Origin: Selaginella moellendorffii
Taxonomy: Eukaryota > Streptophyta > Lycopodiopsida > Selaginellales > Selaginellaceae
Direction of reading: 5' to 3'
Assembly (NCBI RefSeq): GCF_000143415.4
Contig: NW_003314291.1
Span: 1,306,643 to 1,370,642 of the forward strand
DNA: 64,000 nt
The notes beneath the pieces were generated by a model. The model was given only the letters and a program-made list of their open reading frames with translations. It searched no databases and was not told where the DNA came from. Below, piece by piece: positions 12,340 through 23,905 of this stretch. Numbering within the stretch: position 1 is the first letter of the stretch; every line of letters starts with the position of its first letter. Made by a program: the position numbers and the translations under genes.

Positions 12340-12520
12340 AAAGTCGCCCCTCATCTCCATTAATATGAGTGTATAAAATATGGAAAGAGAATATAGAAAT
12401 GTGTATATCAATTAGCCAAAAAACCCTAGTTTATATATAAGAACGAGTGAAATCAATCTAACGGCTACCAAAATCTCACTATGCTAATATTAGTATATGG
12501 CATCATAGCCATAATATAAA
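12340..12520 (-). repeat. LTR fragment matching 61.55-61.71 kb
   Basis: The reverse complement contains GCCATATACTAATATTAG, then AAACTAGGGTTTTTTGG and CTAATTGATATACACATTTC, matching 61554-61710, where the sequence follows a gypsy integrase remnant. It is therefore an LTR piece of that older gypsy family. Confidence 0.65.
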
Positions 12521-12529
12521 AGAGAAATT

Positions 12530-13670
12530 TTAAATATAGTAACTTTTTCTTTTTGTAGTTATAAAGTTATCTTTTTGCAATCAGTATAGTAAAATCTAAA
12601 TATTAAACTAGAATTCAATTAAAACAATATATTTGAATTAGTTACACCTAAATTAAATATTTGGATTAGCATATGCTTCTTTCAAGAATACTTACATGGT
12701 TGGTAAAAGGTAAATACTAAACCTTAAACCTAAACATATTTGATTGCATTATTGTTTACATGGTCTAGCCATGAAGAATGACACCTTTATGCAAGCAATT
12801 TGGACGATGATTGTTACTATCCACTATCTGTCTTTTGCCTTATTATGGTGCTCTGCTAATGGTGGCCTTTGTGTGTCACTTGTGAATTGTACATGAATGA
12901 GGCCTATGACTGTCTCTTGAAGTTCTCTTCCACTACCCAAAGAAAGTTGTAAAGCTCATTCAATTGGTAGAATGTCTTAATATTATTTTACTTATATATG
13001 AATACAGTTATTTTGGGGTTTAGACACAAGAATGAATGGATCTGATTCAGTCTGAATCAGATGATCCATATGCTATCAAATATTTCTTAAGTTTGATGAA
13101 AATATGAGTATAATAATATTATAATCATCAACATTACAAATATTACAAGACTAAAAGGTCCTTAATAATTTGCAGAACATATTATACCACACTAATTGAA
13201 AAAAGTGACGAAATAACTCTTTATTAACCGCTTCTAAAAGCCCTTACAAGCATTTATTGATTTCTCATTAATCAATTTGACACTTTTTCTAAGTTAAACA
13301 CTCATATCTATCCTAATATATTTGGTTGCTTTTATATCTTTTCAACATACCTTTACTGGATCAGATTTTTTTACCAGATTTGTATAAATCATGCTTATAT
13401 TATAGGTTTGGATTAACTTACTAAGGATTAATTTCCATCAACTAGAGTTTTAAGAATTTTGTACTTACTAAAGCATTTTAACACAATTTCGTTCTTTTCT
13501 CTTTCATATCATAATGAGTCTTTTTTATTGTACTCTTTTATTGATAAACACCTGCTTTAAAATCACATGCCTAAACTTTAAGTTTTTTTGTACTTTGTCA
13601 AAAATGTAAAAATAAATGAGACGTGTATAATCAAAACATCTATGCAAGAGGAGAGATATGTAGTATATAT
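12530..13670. other. AT-rich spacer, nothing recognised
   Basis: Spacer downstream of the lectin-like gene (which reads leftward from 14.57 kb), with no coding or repeat signal I could identify. Confidence 0.5.
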
Positions 13671-13677
13671 TTATTTT

Positions 13678-14565
13678 TTATTCACTATAAGATGACCAAA
13701 TAGATTGTCGCTTTTCTGCCCAATAAAACATTGCATTTCCACTTGGCTCCATAACAAAAGCACACGTAGTTAATCCATTTGGAATATAAAAGTTAATACT
13801 CCATAAAACAATACCATTAACTCCATATAAAACAAGATTACCATCTAATTGTAATATTAGAATGCAATTAGACCCTTTTGTTCCACTACTCCATCGAAAT
13901 GAAACTGAAATAGTTTCAATTGAAAATATTTTTAAAGCACAATTTGAGTCTAAAATAAAAATAAATTTATTATTAATAGAATATAAAGCAGAACCAGGAT
14001 ATAAAGTGGTATGAACTGAAGGGCCAGTTTCAATAGAATTTTTATATGGCCAACAATTATTTGGATTCCAAGGAGAATTGATTTGCAAAACATCATAATA
14101 GTTATTCTTTAAATTCAATATTGATAATGGTCTGAAATTTTTTGTAAAGTATTTCAATATAAAAATATTAGAAACCCCTATTATAAATTTTGAACCAGAT
14201 ATGCTTTCCATGGAGTGAACAATATCATTACATGCTTTTAAAACTTCATTACTAGAAATGACAATTTTTCCAGGTGAAGCACTACAAGTACCTCCAATAA
14301 AATTATGTATAAAAAGGCTTAAAAATACTGAAACACCATCAATAACAATCATTCTTATAGGAAGAGCATCGCCAGATCTATATTCTTGATTTAGACTAAT
14401 AGATGTTCTATAGTAATCAATAAGTTCTGTTATAATTAATCTAACCTCGCCATTTTTAAAGAACCCGAGGTTATCTTCATCATATTCAAAATTTACTGTA
14501 CTTCCATATAGAAGGTTAAAGTTATTGCAACATAACAAAATGAAGTATAATTTTTGTTTTGTCAT
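13678..14565 (-). CDS. Secreted bulb-type (GNA-like) lectin protein, 295 aa
   Basis: One uninterrupted frame of 295 residues. The N-terminus (KLYFILLCC...) is a plausible signal peptide. Residues about 20-180 are not recognised and contain several cysteines. Residues about 185-290 match the bulb-type mannose-binding lectin fold: LYPGSALYS, then a degenerate first sugar site, then QLDGNLVLYG at about 237-246, which keeps the Q-x-D-x-N-x-V-x-Y sugar-binding pattern. VLWSI follows, then a third repeat (MEPSGNAMFYW...IWSS). Such lectins bind mannose and usually act outside the cell in defence or storage; that role is family knowledge. The start is the first ATG and gives the signal peptide. A broken paralogue in the same orientation lies at 18.87-19.58 kb. 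Possible promoter AT-rich DNA lies at 14.57-14.70 kb. Possibly the only ordinary, intact host gene here. Confidence 0.7.
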   Translation of the reverse strand: MTKQKLYFILLCCNNFNLLYGSTVNFEYDEDNLGFFKNGEVRLIITELIDYYRTSISLNQEYRSGDALPIRMIVIDGVSVFLSLFIHNFIGGTCSASPGKIVISSNEVLKACNDIVHSMESISGSKFIIGVSNIFILKYFTKNFRPLSILNLKNNYYDVLQINSPWNPNNCWPYKNSIETGPSVHTTLYPGSALYSINNKFIFILDSNCALKIFSIETISVSFRWSSGTKGSNCILILQLDGNLVLYGVNGIVLWSINFYIPNGLTTCAFVMEPSGNAMFYWAEKRQSIWSSYSE

Positions 14566-15031
14566 TGTGAACTTCAGGTTTAATTTCTAATTGTATTCAA
14601 AAGAAATAAAATCTAAAAATAATTTGAATATTTGATTTTAATGGTAGTGTTAAAATAGTATTCTTCATTTCTTTTCTATTTTATAAATTATTTTTATTAC
14701 ACCATTGATGCAAAAATGTCTAGCATTCCTAAAGGAACTAGTCAATGTGATGGCTAAGAAGTCCCTCCTCGGCCATGGCTTCATATATACGACGAGGACC
14801 TCTCTCACAAACGTTTTGAGCGTAGTGTTGGATTTCACCATCAGCAACAAGAAGTAGAAAAGAGGTGATTAGGTCTACGGTTTCAGTGCGAGGAAGAGCA
14901 AATGGATGCGGAGGATATGCGCGACAAGATGAAAGAATGGAGGTGTTTGACAAGAGGCCAGTGGTCTTGATCGTCATCAGAATGGTGCTCTCCCACCAGG
15001 TTGAGAATTTCCTTCTTTGTTCTCCTCCGTT

Positions 15032-15039
15032 GCGTAGGC
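15032..15039. repeat. Merlin target site duplication, left copy
   Basis: GCGTAGGC, repeated at 16214-16221 on the other side of the element. Its TAG is a candidate intron acceptor of the disrupted GPN1 gene, and GC are the first bases of the P-loop exon. Confidence 0.75.
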
Positions 15040-15041
15040 GG

Positions 15042-16213
15042 GTAGAATGCACAATACAGCACCCCCCCTTATTTAGGGTGGGCCCCATTTGCTTATTTGG
15101 ATTTGCACGCCAACTCATTGCGCATGCCACCTCATCACTATAAATTAAAGATTGTTCTAGTATATTATTTTCAACTATTTTTAAGTATTTAAAAGTACAA
15201 AATCAAATATACTATATATAATTATTAGTTAAGAATAATAATAGAAATAAAACTTACCTGGTTCAACATATGTATATAATATATCAGTTAAAGTTTGTGC
15301 AGTACGATTGGCTACCGGAACCATAAACATTCGATCTGAATCACGTTCAATTCCTCCAAAGACCCATTGACCTTCTACTCTTCTACCACGATTATATTTC
15401 CGCTTACCAAACTTGCTTTCATCAATTTCCACAATTCTTCCTGGACCACCAATCTTTTGACTACTTTGTTGTAATGTGATAACACAAATATCACGACAAA
15501 AGTTGTACCAATTTGTTGTCATATGCTCACTTTTAATATTACACTCAATGTGAGCTTGATCTTGTGGCATTTTAATGCACCAACAATACATCACTCTAAA
15601 CATTTGAGCAAATGTGAGATTACTATTTGCAAACCATGTATTAATTCTAAGAGATCTTGTGGTATTGCAATTTTTACAATTCCACTTTAAACCATCTTTA
15701 CAACCTCGATTATCAGATTGATATCTCATTGGTCGATGGCATCTTTCACATTCTCTCTCTTGTGGAAGAAGACCAATCGTAATACAAAAACTAAAAGAAT
15801 TTACCTTACTATTAGTTCTCTCAATAAGATCAGAAAAAGAAAGAATACTATCTTGAGCATAATCTACATATTCCAATCTAGCCATAATACTAAAGAGAAT
15901 GAATAAAATAAGAAAGAAAATATAAGGAGCACAAACATAAAACACAATGAGGAAAGACCTAAACCAATCGTAGGTTATATACTTATAAATTATAGCCGTT
16001 CATTCACTGGCTAATTATAAAATTATAGTCGTTAACATATCCGTTAACAACATCTACTAATTAAAGTTTAACGTTACTAATTTAGAGTTAGTCGTTAAAC
16101 ATTTAGGGTGCAGCGCTGGGCGTGACTAAGCGCGCCACGGAGGACGCAAGGAGTGAGTGTGGCAAAGGGGCAACCACGTAAGAGTGAGGGGTGCTGTATT
16201 ATGCATTTCTTCC
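15042..16213 (-). mobile_element. Merlin-family DNA transposon
   Basis: About 1.17 kb between 8-bp target duplications. The ends are imperfect inverted repeats of about 25 bp that share AATGCAyAATACAGCACCCC read inward on both sides. It contains a single transposase gene (15885-15229). Merlin elements are the eukaryotic relatives of bacterial IS1016/ISXO2 and make 8-9 bp duplications, which agrees with this structure. AT-rich inside, inserted into GC-rich GPN1 sequence. Confidence 0.8.
15229..15885 (-). CDS. ISXO2-like (Merlin) transposase, truncated
   Basis: The preferred start is the ATG at 15885 (MARLEYVDYA); the open frame runs 20 codons further upstream but that part is hydrophobic and unlike the family. 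Residues about 44-75 hold a four-cysteine zinc ribbon (CERC...CKNC). The ISXO2 catalytic core starts at about 150 with IDESKFGKRKYNRGRR, the first catalytic aspartate and basic stretch, followed by VFGGIERDSDRMFMVPVANR. The protein stops after YTYVEPG, where a GTAAGT donor could start an intron. The second and third acidic residues of the DDE/DDN core (SD...AY and H...N) are not found downstream, so this copy is probably inactive or needs an unrecognised downstream exon. Function by family: cut-and-paste transposition. Confidence 0.75.
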   Translation of the reverse strand: MARLEYVDYAQDSILSFSDLIERTNSKVNSFSFCITIGLLPQERECERCHRPMRYQSDNRGCKDGLKWNCKNCNTTRSLRINTWFANSNLTFAQMFRVMYCWCIKMPQDQAHIECNIKSEHMTTNWYNFCRDICVITLQQSSQKIGGPGRIVEIDESKFGKRKYNRGRRVEGQWVFGGIERDSDRMFMVPVANRTAQTLTDILYTYVEPGKFYFYYYS

Positions 16214-16221
16214 GCGTAGGC
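16214..16221. repeat. Merlin target site duplication, right copy
   Basis: GCGTAGGC, identical to 15032-15039. It includes TAG followed by GC, the boundary at which GPN1 P-loop coding resumes. Confidence 0.75.
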
Positions 16222-17099
16222 AGTGGGAAGATGCTGCTGATGCATCACCTCGTCTGGAGATTCACGCCATGAAGCAGTGGCCCAGAGTACTGCAACAGAC
16301 TGAATGGACATCGCTCAATCTCTTCGCGACGAAGATCGATGAGGTCAGTTAGTTTTTTGACTTAAAAACAAAAGTAGATCGTGGAGAAGAGAGACAACGA
16401 AGTGGACTACGTGCTCATCTACACTCCCGGACAGATAGAGATTTTTACTTGGTCTGCGTCGGGAGCAATCATCACAGAGGCCTTTGTGTGCACCTTTCCA
16501 TCGTCCGTGATCTGCGTTGTGGACATCTTCGGTCAGCCCAGTTACATTCATGAGAAACATGCTCTCCGCCTGTAGCATTCTCTACAAGATGCAGCTGCCT
16601 TTCATTCTCACCTTTAACAAGACAGGTGTGTGAAGCAACCGTTTTCTGTTGAGGTACCTTCCTACTTGCCAGGTTGAGGCGCGTGTTTTTAAAGAATTAT
16701 TTCTTGGTGCAGTGAATGAAAGACTTAAAGGCTTTTCAGTTAGCAGTTATGCTGCGTCTCTCTCAGCAAGAGCATGTGCTTGGTTTTGGATGAGTTTTAC
16801 AACAACTTTAGATCGGTGGGGGATCACAGGATCTGGAATGATGGGGTTTTACAGGACAAACTATTTGTAAATATTTCTTCGTATTTTTTTCTCTTTGGGT
16901 TTATCAAACGAGCATGTTTGAGTAGGGTGGAGCTCGAGAAGAAGAAAACCGAGAAACTCAGGCTTGAAGAGACAAGCAGACATGGATCGGCTCCACGAGG
17001 ACATTGAACAGTCAAAAGGAGGCAAGGAGGTTTTGAGCACCAAATCCAGGAAACAAGAAGACGAAAACGAGGAAGACAAGTGAGCACTAATAGGTAGAG

Positions 17100-18860
17100 T
17101 TGTATATAAAAAAGCTTGCACGATATGATTATGGGAGTGTTTTTGTTTCCTCTCTCTGGTTGCCAATGTTGCTAGTTCTAGAGAAGCGGTAGTGATGGTA
17201 GTGGATGAATATCAAATATAATATTATAGTCCCACTTCAATGAAAGGAGCTTTAAACAAGAACAAAAAACTGTTCCACAAGCTGGAGATTTCATAAGAGT
17301 AGGAAATGCTATGGCTGCAACTGCAACTGTGAACAAGGGACAACACATTCTGAGCTTGGCATTAGCAGTGGAACTTATATGTAACCAAAAACTGAAACTA
17401 CAATGTCACCCACAATAAATATAACTACAACAACAATTACAACAATGAATAATAGTGGAGGATGTGTGTGACAACTTTGATTAGACACTAGTGTGTTAGT
17501 TCTGTTTCTTTCTACTTTGGTAGAAATTGCTTAAAATTGTAAAACATTCTAAATTACTTCTTACAATTTTGAATTTAAAACTACCACTATCAACAATCTG
17601 ATTGATTTTAGGGGATTTTAGGGGACTTTTGGATATAGTGGCAAGGATTGTTATCACAACAGTGGAAGGTGGCTGCATCAACACCACATCACTCTCATTC
17701 TGCTTGGTTGCTTGGATGTTGGGTGGGTCAGATTGACACAGAGCTGCATGGTGGAGATATTTCAGATCTTATTGTGATAGAGCTTCAATTAAGGGGGTTT
17801 GTGCAAACAACCTAAGTTCCTTTGAAAATGGGGCATATTTCGAAGTGGTCTAAAACATTTTCACAAACAGGTGCATGCTTTAGCAGCTTATATTGGAAGA
17901 GGGTCACACCCCAAGGTTTCATCATGATGTGGCTTTGGAGAAGTTAGTTGAACAAAAAATGGCTCAATATGTTGGCAGTCGAGAGGAAGAGCATCCTAGG
18001 AAGAGTCTTGCATTCCATAGGGCATAGTGGTGGCTCTAGCTTCATGAAGGAGTCACTTGGGAGGAGAAGGGACCAAGAGTGGTGTCGAGACTTTCGTGCT
18101 CAAGAGAGTTTCACTTGAATTTCACTTTGTACTTTTTTTAGTCCCTAAAAGGACATTGAGTAATGGATGTTTTGAAATTTAAAATTTTTAATAAAAATAT
18201 TTACATACTATTTATATTTGCATCACCTTTGTAAACCCGTTATAAAACTTTATCAATCATACTATACTAAAAGCCATCAACAAAGATTGCAAAACCTTCT
18301 TCTGTGACATCTAGTCACTCATTGATATAATTTGAATACTTTGAAGCTTTAATGAAAATCTCAGCTAATCAATTCATATATGTTTTTCCTTCCAAAGTAA
18401 TGCCATTGGATGATGTAAGGATAGCTTAATTAATTAGCAAGTCCACCCATGTAAACCAATAAAAATAGTGCATCTATCTATACTCGTAAAGAGCACCCTA
18501 ACATATTAAGCATGAGCAAACTCACTAATTACCTTACTCAAATGGATTCATTTCAGTGGACATTCGACAACTTCCCCTCCACATTTGCTCATGCTTATTC
18601 ATCTGTCATCCTCTTTTGTCCCACCTGTAGAAGTGTGGTCGGGTGTGTTACCTGGCACCATCCCATAAAAACATCATCATAAGCAAACCGTAGCCAGGTG
18701 TTTAAGTGAAGCCACCCCTTGTTATTGGTATCAACACCAATGAGACCATTGGACTAAGTAAATTTATTTCAATCACAAGGGTATTCCAGCAAGGGCAATA
18801 AAAGTTGAGGCAAGGAGCAGGAAGAAAGAATCCACCCTCCTTGTGCTCTCACAACTAGAT
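17100..18860. other. No recognisable gene
   Basis: Patches of moderate GC (17.6-18.1 kb) could be decayed coding DNA, but no domain is recognisable and stops are frequent in all frames. From 18.2 kb onward it is AT-rich. Confidence 0.4.
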
Positions 18861-18869
18861 AGAGTTAGT

Positions 18870-19577
18870 TTTCTATTTTTAGATTAAATAACAATAGATT
18901 GTTGTTTATCTGCCGAATAAAAAATTTCATTTCCACTAGGCTCAATAACAAAAGCACAAGTATTGGGAATATAAAACTTTATACTCCAAAGAAATACCAT
19001 TAACTCCATATAAATAAAATTACCATCTAATTATAATACTAGAATAAATAGTCCCTATTGTTCCACTACTCCATTGAAAAGGAACTGCAGTGGTTTTGAT
19101 CGAAAATATTTTTTATGCACAATTTTATTCTAAATTAATAGAATACAAAGTTGAGCCAGGATACAATATGCTATTGACTAAAGGTCCAGTTTCAATAAAA
19201 TTCTTATATGGTCAACAATTATTTGGATTCCAAGGGATGTTAATCTGCAAAGGATCATAATTATTCTTATAGTTATGTATATTTAATTAAAATAATGATA
19301 ATAGTCTAAAATTTCTTGTAAAAATCCAACGTAAATTCCTTGGTGAAGTAGTACAAATATCTCCAATGACATTATGTTTAAAAAGACTTAAATTAACAAC
19401 AATAAATTTTATAGGAAAAAAGTATCCTAATTTATATTCATGTGATAGATTAATAGATGCTCTATAATAGCCAATAAGTTCAATTATAATCAATTCAACC
19501 TCACAATATTTACAGAAACCGTGGTTATTTAAATTATATTCAAAATTTACACACATATAAATAGAAAGTAATTCCAA
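18870..19577 (-). pseudogene. Broken paralogue of the lectin-like gene
   Basis: The minus strand repeats the lectin gene of 13.7-14.6 kb at lower identity. The N-terminal part at 19577-19287 (VNFEYNLNNHGFCKYCEVELIIIELIGYYRASINLSHEY) matches VNFEYDEDNLGFFKNGEVRLIITELIDYYRTSISLNQEY. The C-terminal lectin repeats at 18900-19230 carry frameshifts and stops. A middle segment of about 200 bp (the SSNEVLKAC region) is missing. It is non-functional and shows a local duplication of the lectin gene. Confidence 0.75.
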
Positions 19578-19599
19578 TATAATAAAATTAAATATAGTT

Positions 19600-21600
19600 T
19601 TTCTACTTTTAAAAAACTATTTAATATTTAGTTATTTTCAAATAATTTTTTAAAAATATATTACTATTTTCTGTTTCATGTGCAAGATAAGAGTCAAAAT
19701 AGTATTCTGAAAAATTAATTAATATCTTCTTTTCTATATGATGTAATCTATCCATCTCATATTTAAGTGATATTTAATTGGGCATAAATAATGACTATTT
19801 GGGATTCTTTACTGAGGAATTTTACCTTAGTTTAGTTTATACCATTTTGCCTCTCTATTAATAATTCCAGTGATATAATTTCAGTAACCTTGTCTTGAGT
19901 TCCATGGGTGCTGCAAGCTCCACTGCAAAGTGCTGTCCATGGGATTTGACAGGGAGGATTGCTAGGATATGGGGCCTGGGTGTTGTGAGCTCCATTGGAG
20001 TACTGCCCAGAAATAGACCTTCAATGTGTTACAATTACTTCCTATTTACTATTGCCATTTTATTGCCTATCACTTTGTGCCAGGCTAAAGCACGAAATCA
20101 AAAGACACTCTATTCCTTTTCAGTGATATAAATTATGGGAAAATCACTTAGAACTTTAAACTCACTTACATGATAGGCACTTCTTCAGCTTTCATGCTAC
20201 CTCTCTCAAGTTGAGTGAGGTGCTTATTGAGCTATTGCATGCTCTCAACTTCATAACCTGGCACAAAAATGGAAAGGAAGCTAGTTATTAATGAAGATTA
20301 GAAGGACCAAAGTGATAAATTGCAATGAGAACTTTTCCTTGAGGATTTCATAAATTTTTAACTATCCACTTGTAAGGTCCCATCCCATGCCTCTTAGTTG
20401 AGCACAAGTGTATAGCAATCAATTTGTAGCAAGCAGCCTCAGTGCCTTAACATAAAATAAGCATAAGGTAGAGAAAAGCTTACATAAGGTTAACATATGA
20501 GTCCATGTTATAAAAATAATTACATTTTGATTACCTAAGGAACCAAAATGTGTGTATGGGTATGGCATGAGGTCCTACCATATTAGTGTGACACATTAGA
20601 CTGTCATGCCACTTAATCTTGCCATGCAAGTACATGTAATGTTACATGAAATCTAGCATGGGTTTTTTTGTTTTTTGCACTGCATTTTCTTCCTTCTTGT
20701 CCGGCCAAGAGCAACAACTTTCGCACAATCTTGGCCACTCTATGTGGGCAGCCATGGTGGGTGTGAGCTTGATCAAATGAGCACTCGCTCACTTGGTCTC
20801 ACTGCAGGTAGCAGTGGGTGTGATGTGGGCACTTCAAGAGCAAAGGACTTTCTTCGGCTAGCAGTGTGGGCATCATATGGGCACTTCAAAAGCAAGAGCA
20901 CATGAAAAGTTTCATTCATTAGGATTTGGGTGAAAGGTCTTTATGTATGGATGGCTGTGACTCTTGTTCTTTCATGTGTTGGGTGTGTTGTGCTATTCTG
21001 TGCAACATGGGTGTTCTTGCATACAAGCACATGCAAGAGAGAGGTGTTGAGCATGGACTTCAACATGTGGCAGTTGGAGCACTGCATTGGATTGTTGGCT
21101 AAGGCCTTTTTTTTTACTCAAGGACAATACAATCACAACGCTATGTGTGTGTTTCTCCAAGTGAGGTAAGCTTCCTTTGTTTAGTTTTTCTTTTTGGCAT
21201 AAGCTTCACACTCATTGTAGTGAGTGCAATCTCAAGCATTAGAACATTACACTTGCATATAAGTGACTAACAATTCCATATGTGTTTTTCAATTCTCTCC
21301 ATGATAGTTATATAGGTGTTTGCATGTTGTGGAAGGGGCACATAAGTGATGCCCTCTACTTTGCTCAATTTCTTGGCCTATACACATTAATGGCCACACT
21401 TTCATAGACACACTTTTGTGCTAGTCCCTTGCTAGTAAGCTTGGTAAACGATGTGACGTTATGTATTGTGTAAAGTGTGAATGGAGATTGGGGGATGCAA
21501 TGTTTGTTGATAAACCATGCATGGTTGAGTTCATGTGTGGAATTATTGGTAAATGTGTGGCATAACGCCCATTAACACACTTCATTTTTTTAGAAAAAAA
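19600..21600. other. No recognisable gene
   Basis: AT-rich DNA with short frames lacking domains. 20562-20583 resembles the 22-bp palindrome of the 36-49 kb element in its left arm only, and is not counted as a copy. Confidence 0.4.
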
Positions 21601-21611
21601 TTTCCCAACAC

Positions 21612-22640
21612 ATAGTTTTCACATTTTATCTTATGGTGATTTACCATAGAATTACCACGTAGCAGAACTTTAACCCTCTATGTGCCATATGCCATGTGTT
21701 CAAAGACAACAGAATGAAACTTGAGTTTTAGGGCTTTAGGCCATTAAACAAAGGAATGGAGCCAAACTTCTAAATATAGAGCCAAAGAGCAACATAACTT
21801 GGGAAGCAAACATTAGAACTTTTGTAACAGCACTTTGGCTTAAGAGAGATTGTGAATCAAGAGTATATAAATCTAAAAGAATACTAGAGAAAGAGAGATA
21901 GGTAACTTACATCTTCCCTTTGAAGAAGAAGAAAGCTCGAGTGTGTGTGGCTCCCCAAAAATTTACACGCATGTCCCATATGTTAATTCCATTTAGTCCT
22001 ATTAGCTATTTATGAAAATTATCTAGATCTACTAGTTAGGCATATTTATGGATTGTAGAGATTATTTGAACACAATAGTGTTGTTCCCATGACTAAATTC
22101 ACAATCTAACACCATTCCATATTTAGTAATTTTCTGTGATTGTCCTAGAAACTAACTCTTGAGACTGGGGTAAAAGCCCAAAACATGAGTTCCTCAAGAG
22201 AAGGGGAGGGGGGTTTCAAATGTATAGTAGAGATGGGTAGGTTAGGATGGTCGACCAATTTAAGGTATAGTGTAACTTTTGCTTGTATGTCTATCTTTAT
22301 TTTGCATCCGACTTGTGTCTAAGCCTAATCTTCATACCATGTTAATTGGTGAAGTACCCATATCTTCGCATTATGCCACTAGTATACTAAAATAGCACTA
22401 GATTCTATTTGGCATCGTTTTGCATGTTGGTCTTAGCATTAGGATGTTGGAGGCTCATAGTGAGGATGTTTTGTAAATACAGTAAGCTATTATTTGGTGA
22501 TATTGAGGGATTAATCTTAATATATAAGGGTTCTTGTCAAGTTAGTGTAAGACATAACAAAAGAGAACTAAGAGTTAGGCCGAGTATGCTCAACAAGAAA
22601 TATATAGGAGTTCCTATCTTATGTTTATATGGCTAAGTAT
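21612..22640. repeat. LTR-derived repeat matching 55.1-55.9 kb
   Basis: 22061-22400 matches 55188-55510 in direct orientation (CATTCCATATTTAGTAA, then AAAGCCCAAAACATG, a poly-G run and TTTCAAATGTATAGTAG). 21612-21720 matches 55770-55870 in inverse orientation. The poly-G/TATAGTA block is the same motif seen in the chromovirus LTRs, so this is old LTR sequence, partly rearranged. Confidence 0.6.
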
Positions 22641-22659
22641 AGATACTAAACTTAATTTA

Positions 22660-23905
22660 CTAACACTTGAATAAGAGGGGTTGAAACGGGAACCAACAAT
22701 AACAACCTCTTGCCATTGTGACAATAAGGAAAAAATATTTAAAAGGACTCACCGATAAATAGCTTTTAATACCTGTAATCATATTTGTGATACTCTCCCC
22801 TACTTAAAGAAGATTGACATCCTTGTCAATGCACACTCTAATCTAGACCACCACGAAGGAAACATATCTAGAAAAAGTTTATGGTGTTCACATTTTAAAA
22901 GAAATGCACCAACTTAAATGAGTTAGGGGGCAACCTCTCTACGCAAATACACTACAACATTAAACATCAAACAACTCAACTTAAACAAGGAAATGATCAA
23001 TGGAGTCAATCACCATTGCTACTTTGAATGTCATCTAGCTTATAAAAGATGATATGCCCCTACTTGTAGGTGATATAGAGAGAGAAGCCAAACCTCATGA
23101 GTAAATAAACTAAACCTATCGGTATGGTATAAATAGACTACTATAAATAGATAGTTAGAGTTATTTACACAATCATGCCTTTTTAATGAAATAAGGAATA
23201 TCGAAAGAAAGGTGGGTGATGTGGCCAATTTACAGTAATTACCCCATGACTAAATATTTCACTATATATATGAAGTGTTGAAACTAATTTGCTTATATAG
23301 GCCCAAACCTAAATATCAAAAGATGGATAATATCAAAGTCAGATACAATGATATCTTAGAGACTAAATTATCTGTGAATAAATCTTAGATGAGAACACAA
23401 AAGTATTCCAAGAAAGTTATCATCCAATAAACTAGAATTAGAGTATAAGAACCACCAAGATCACTATAGTTTAAAGGTGTAGGATTAACCATCTAACAAA
23501 TTCAATAGTAAGTGTATTATCAAGAAAAAGTTAATGATAAAGCTTAACTACTAAAAATTGTAGATAACATGCCAAACAACTTACAAAAGATAACTAGAAA
23601 AACACAAAGTATCATTGACTAACAAGCAAAATGCTTGCAAATATATCACCGGAAAGAAATAACATCCTAATCTAATAGTAGAACAAAATGAATATCACAA
23701 GGGCTAATAAACACTTGTTCATGCTAACTATTGCATCAGTTAATCCAAATAAGTCTTGATCAACAACATTAAGAAAATAAAGTTGCTCAAACAAGCATCA
23801 GTAGCATCCTACCGATATCTCAAACCCAAGAGACCAATCCAAAGCAAACCACAAATAATATATATTAATGCAAAAAGCCAAAAACCATTAAAGAAAACAA
23901 CTAAC
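22660..23905. repeat. Dispersed repeat block
   Basis: 22.8-23.45 kb matches 53.1-53.85 kb in inverse orientation; 23569-23890 matches 5206-5540 directly. No coding capacity. The right end is cut by the chromovirus insertion at 23906. Confidence 0.6.
23901..23905. repeat. Target site duplication of chromovirus (left)
   Basis: CTAAC, repeated at 31436-31440 just beyond the other LTR. Confidence 0.85.

Larger units (their letters stand above)
14860..17095 (+). pseudogene. GPN-loop GTPase 1 (GPN1/XAB1) pseudogene, split by Merlin
   Basis: Plus-strand pieces match GPN1, the GTPase needed for nuclear import of RNA polymerase II. KRPVVLIVI (14957-14980) is the strand before the P-loop. After the Merlin insertion, GSGKMLLMHHLV starts at 16220 (P-loop GSGK, with TT changed to ML). 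MKQ and SLNLFATKIDE follow (about 16270-16345), then a 34-nt intron-like GT-AG gap. [21 protein letters not shown] (about 16430-16480) is the invariant G3 region. [11 protein letters not shown] (about 16580) and LVLDEFYNNFRSVG (about 16780) follow in another frame, then the acidic coiled tail (about 16975-17085, DRLHEDIEQSKGGKEVLSTK). Retained intron positions show it arose from genomic DNA, not a retrocopy. Frame changes after 16.61 kb and lost motifs make it non-functional. Confidence 0.8.

Noticed and set aside
20562-20583. Possible copy of the 22-bp palindrome outside the element
   Set aside because: Left arm matches but right arm (ACCATAT) does not; likely chance.
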